Assembly: GCA_948144175.1 (NCBI GenBank) | Contig: CANXME010002071.1 | Coordinates: 124,001 to 188,000, forward strand | Source of the DNA: Closterium sp. NIES-65 | Taxonomy: Eukaryota; Streptophyta; Zygnematophyceae; Desmidiales; Closteriaceae | Direction: 5' to 3' | Length of the DNA: 64,000 nucleotides | Part shown: positions 62,201 to 64,000 of the stretch, piece after piece | Layout: the number at the start of each line of letters is the position of its first letter | Position numbering within the stretch: position 1 is the first letter of the stretch | Notes under the pieces: model-generated | Told to the model about the DNA's origin: nothing | The model's database searches: none | Seen by the model: only the letters and a program-made list of their open reading frames with translations | Translations under genes and position numbers: made by a program

Positions 62201-64000
62201 GTTGTTGTGTTGGCGGATGTGAAGGCCTTCTCGGCTCCGAACCGCACGGTCTGCAGCAACTCGACCTTGTTCACAGCTGAGAGGGTTGATGAGGGAAATT
62301 GGGGAGAGGTGTGGAGGGGAGGAGAAGGGAGGGAAGTTCGCTAGTCAGCATCAGTGATGGTCGTGTCGTGTTGGCGGATGTGAAGACTTTCTCGGCTCCG
62401 AACCGTAACATTTGAAGCAGCTCGTCCTTGTTCACAGCTGGGAGGAATGCCGAAATGGAAAAAGAGGCTATGTGGGGAGGGGAAGGCGAAACAGCAGCAA
62501 ATCAACATCGGTGATACTTGTGTTGGCAGAGGTAAAGACCTTCTTGGCTCCAAACTGCACCAATTGAAGGAACTCGTTCTTGTTCACAGCTGGGAGGGTT
62601 GTGGAGGGAGAACAGGGAAAGGCGGTGATGCTTGTGTTGGCAGAGGTAAAGACCTTCTTTCCTCCAAACTGCACCAATTGAAGGAACTTTTCCTTTCCTT
62701 ATTCACAGCTGGGAGGAAAGGAGAACAGTTGGTGGTTAACAGATCATTAGGACGTCAAGAAAAACGCTTCAGACACACCCATATGGCCGCATCTCACTCA
62801 CCTAATAACCCACATGCTCATTCATATTTCACCCGAGGCCCTTATCCGCACACCTCTCTCTCTCTCCACACGTCCCGCACACCCCCTTCTGAGTCGACTC
62901 AAAAGTCACGTCGACTCAGAAGTCACCTTGAGTCGACTCAAAATTCATATTTCACCCGAGCCCCTTATCCGCACACCTCTCTCTCTCCACACGTCCTGCA
63001 CACCCCCCTTCTCCACATACCTCGCTGCTCTGCCAGCCTGCCCTGCTGAATGATGAGCGCATCCAGAGCCAGCTTCTGGTACGCCCGCTCCCTCACACCT
63101 AGCAACCCCAAGTTCCCCAACGCCCACACGGGCTCAGCACACCTTGCAACCCGATCACCCAACAAACACCCCCCTTATCGGCGTACCTCGCTGCTCTGCC
63201 AGCTCGCTCCTGCTGAATGATGAGCGCATCCAGAGCAGAGCCAGCTTCTTGTATGCTCGCTCAATCACACCTTGCGAACCCAATGCCCACAAGGGATCAG
63301 CTCAGCACATCCTGCAACCCGCTCACTCAACAAACATCCCCCTTATCGGCATGCCTCGCTGCTCCGCCAGCCTGCCCTGCTGGATGATCAGAGCGTCCAG
63401 AGCCAACTTCTTGTACGCGCGCTCTATCACACCTGGCAGCCCACACGCTCATGCGGGCTCAGCACTCCTTGCAACCTACACGCCCACACAACACAACACA
63501 CATGGCCCTTATTGGCATACCTCGCTGCTCTGCAAGCCTGCCCTGCTGGATGATCAGAGCGTCCAGAGCCAGCTTCTTGTACGCGCGCTCTATCACCTTC
63601 TCCTCTATCGTGTGCTGCCGCGGAGTATTGGAGGGGGGGTGGGTGGAGGGGGATGCAGAAAGGAGGGAAAGGGGTATGAGAAGTGTTATGAACCCTTGCG
63701 AAACAACAGAGCCAGCTTCTTGTACGCGCGCTTCTCTTCTATCGTGTGCTGGCAGGTGGAAAAGGGGGGAGGAGGGCGGAGGACAGCGGAAGAGAGTTGA
63801 CTCAAAGTGGCAAAACTGTGGTGCAGAGTTGCAGATTTACTTTTGTCACGTCTATGGAACCAGAAAAGTTATGCAGGGGGAGGGGAAAGGAGAGGAGGGG
63901 AGAGGAAAGGAGAGGAGTGGAGGAGATTTTTTAGTCGACTCAAAAATCGACTCCAGAGTCGACTCAAAAATCAAATTCACTTTTGTCACGTCTATGGAAC
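56236..64000 (-). CDS. ISWI: ISWI-type chromatin remodelling ATPase, C-terminal half
   Basis: The nucleosome-sliding ATPase of ISWI complexes (plant CHR11/CHR17 type); only the part after the helicase core is in the window. Minus-strand exons that join in phase: 63614-63521 ([20 protein letters not shown]), 62145-61848 ([44 protein letters not shown]), 61099-61004 ([17 protein letters not shown]), 60289-60220 ([17 protein letters not shown]), 58899-58833 ([17 protein letters not shown]; short form of the HAND region), 58425-58361 ([15 protein letters not shown]), 58192-58027 ([23 protein letters not shown]), 57696-57518 (SLIDE start: [30 protein letters not shown]), 56756-56538 ([31 protein letters not shown]) and 56337-56236 ([13 protein letters not shown]). 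The final stop may be in another exon or after a further 40 codons. Many exons have several partial copies, so exon choice is provisional. Confidence 0.85.
57100..57370 (-). pseudogene. Two partial copies of the ISWI SLIDE exon
   Basis: Segments at about 57370-57257 ([19 protein letters not shown] ... DRFM) and 57165-57100 ([21 protein letters not shown]) repeat the 3' part of exon 57696-57518, each ending in an ATG-GTG donor context (ATGGTGGGT and ATGGTGCGC). Confidence 0.85.
57885..57965 (-). pseudogene. Partial copy of the ISWI SANT exon
   Basis: Repeats the last 75 bases of exon 58192-58027 ([20 protein letters not shown] to the AATG-GTGAG donor). Confidence 0.85.
58420..58680. repeat. 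Three tandem copies joined by palindromes, ISWI intron
   Basis: A segment starting CTGGTACAAGGGAAGGGGG and ending in CAGACACACAGGCG, which spans the acceptor of exon 58425-58361, occurs about three times (from 58426, 58513 and 58597). Joints hold GACTTTTGAGTCGTACAAAA (58504-58523, imperfect) and a perfect 24-bp palindrome at 58567-58590. Confidence 0.85.
59009..60126 (-). pseudogene. Five partial copies of the LSELFDKE exon of ISWI
   Basis: The 3' half of exon 60289-60220 ([14 protein letters not shown] plus the GTGAG-type donor region) recurs at about 59009-59049, 59117-59157, 59321-59357 (diverged), 59991-60031 and 60088-60126. Neighbouring CACCCGCCTACAGCCACCAT intron segments are also repeated, with a palindrome-like joint at 59222-59249. 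Confidence 0.8.
59490..59880. repeat. Inverted and direct repeat cluster in the ISWI region
   Basis: A segment of 70-75 bp containing TATGCTTTCCATTTCTGCCT occurs directly at about 59673-59745 and 59800-59877, and a diverged copy lies inverted at about 59510-59592. Between them, ATTGCCCGATG (about 59605) pairs with CATCGGGCAAT (about 59654). The origin is not recognised. Confidence 0.7.
60290..60600 (-). pseudogene. Two further copies of the [12 protein letters not shown] segment of ISWI
   Basis: The 5' half of exon 60289-60220 with its CCCAG acceptor is repeated at about 60399-60442 and 60530-60576. Joints with palindrome-like sequence lie at 60376-60399 and 60504-60531. Confidence 0.85.
61238..61770 (-). 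pseudogene. Three partial copies of the [12 protein letters not shown] segment of ISWI
   Basis: The end of exon 62145-61848 with its donor is repeated at about 61238-61312 (diverged, [13 protein letters not shown]), 61525-61606 and 61683-61770. The last two copies come with a repeated intron segment (ACACCTGCTCTGATACTACC). Confidence 0.85.
61315..61480. repeat. Cluster of quasi-palindromic CCAACTGATCGGTTGG repeats
   Basis: At least six variants of CCAACYGRYCGGTTGG, or its half GGTCCAAC/GTTGGACC, are packed in 165 bases of an ISWI intron. The stretch can fold on itself many ways. No protein frame explains it. Confidence 0.75.
62213..62710 (-). pseudogene. Four partial copies of the VNKDELLQ exon start of ISWI
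   Basis: The first 60-65 bases of exon 62145-61848 with the CCAG acceptor ([23 protein letters not shown]) recur at about 62213-62279, 62345-62441, 62513-62593 and 62630-62710. Variants include [17 protein letters not shown] and a copy with a FFPPNC-like change (GGKKVF). Confidence 0.85.
62820..63011. repeat. Tandem duplication with a triple palindromic joint
   Basis: A segment of about 68 bp starting TTCATATTTCACCCGAG occurs at 62820-62888 and 62943-63011. Between them (62887-62944) lie three GTCGACTC cores with AAAAGTCA or AGAAGTCA arms. Confidence 0.9.
63018..63440 (-). pseudogene. Three copies of the [12 protein letters not shown] exon of ISWI
   Basis: Most of exon 63614-63521 is repeated at about 63020-63102 (GT donor), 63186-63276 (GT donor, small insertion) and 63353-63438 (GC instead of GT at the donor). 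A fourth, short piece lies at about 63703-63745 on the other side of the exon. Confidence 0.85.
63833..64000. repeat. Duplication with a double palindromic joint at the right edge
   Basis: TTCACTTTTGTCACGTCTAT-type sequence occurs at about 63836-63864 and again at 63974-64000. The joint (63926-63974) has TTTTTTAGTCGACTCAAAAA and a second AGTCGACTCAAAAATC. The window ends inside the second copy. Confidence 0.85.

Overview
The window looks like nuclear DNA of a streptophyte green organism, most likely a charophyte-grade alga. The basis is a plant-type MAP kinase kinase, a plant-type ISWI chromatin remodeller, the splicing factor SYF2, GT-AG introns, and Ty1/copia elements with an initiator-Met-tRNA type primer site. 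Genus is not decided by the sequence; a zygnematophyte such as Closterium is only a guess.

Layout. Bases 1-849 (minus) hold the 5' end of a gene that runs off the left edge. A pyrimidine-rich minisatellite follows (about 1736-2497, continuing at 9960-10078). Into it sit copia retrotransposons with very short LTRs (125-137 bp). Element A (2498-9954, plus, duplication ATCTC) stands alone. Element F (10079-40196, minus, duplication ACTAT) is the outer shell of a nest: X (minus) is inside F, B (14026-28424, plus, GCTCG) inside X, and C (19199-26662, plus, TGTGG) inside B. E (34472-39608, minus, GGCCG) lies separately in the leader of F. A deletion at about 11177 removed the 3' end of X and fused X to F. 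C is nearly intact; all the others are broken. About 37.5 kb of the 64 kb is copia DNA. Right of the nest is a tyrosine-recombinase (DIRS-type) retroelement remnant (about 40202-43620).

From 46 kb to the right edge there are three host genes: a MAPKK with a long Gln-rich tail (46170-51581, plus), SYF2 (52295-54913, plus), and the C-terminal half of ISWI (56236 to beyond 64000, minus). MAPKK and SYF2 are tandem; SYF2 and ISWI converge.

The most unusual feature is in these host genes. Nearly every intron holds partial tandem copies of the neighbouring exon, usually with a splice site attached ('exon shadows'). At many junctions between tandem copies sits the same palindrome, built on GAGTCGACTC flanked by TTTT and AAAA (up to 26 bp, perfect). 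Either this genome has an undescribed duplication process that leaves a palindromic scar, or the assembly has a systematic artefact. The copia elements also share undescribed-looking RNA structure: a covarying hairpin just after the primer site, a hairpin holding the polypurine tract, and a TATATA stem in the 3' UTR. Two families share disabling mutations between copies, which suggests mobilisation in trans.
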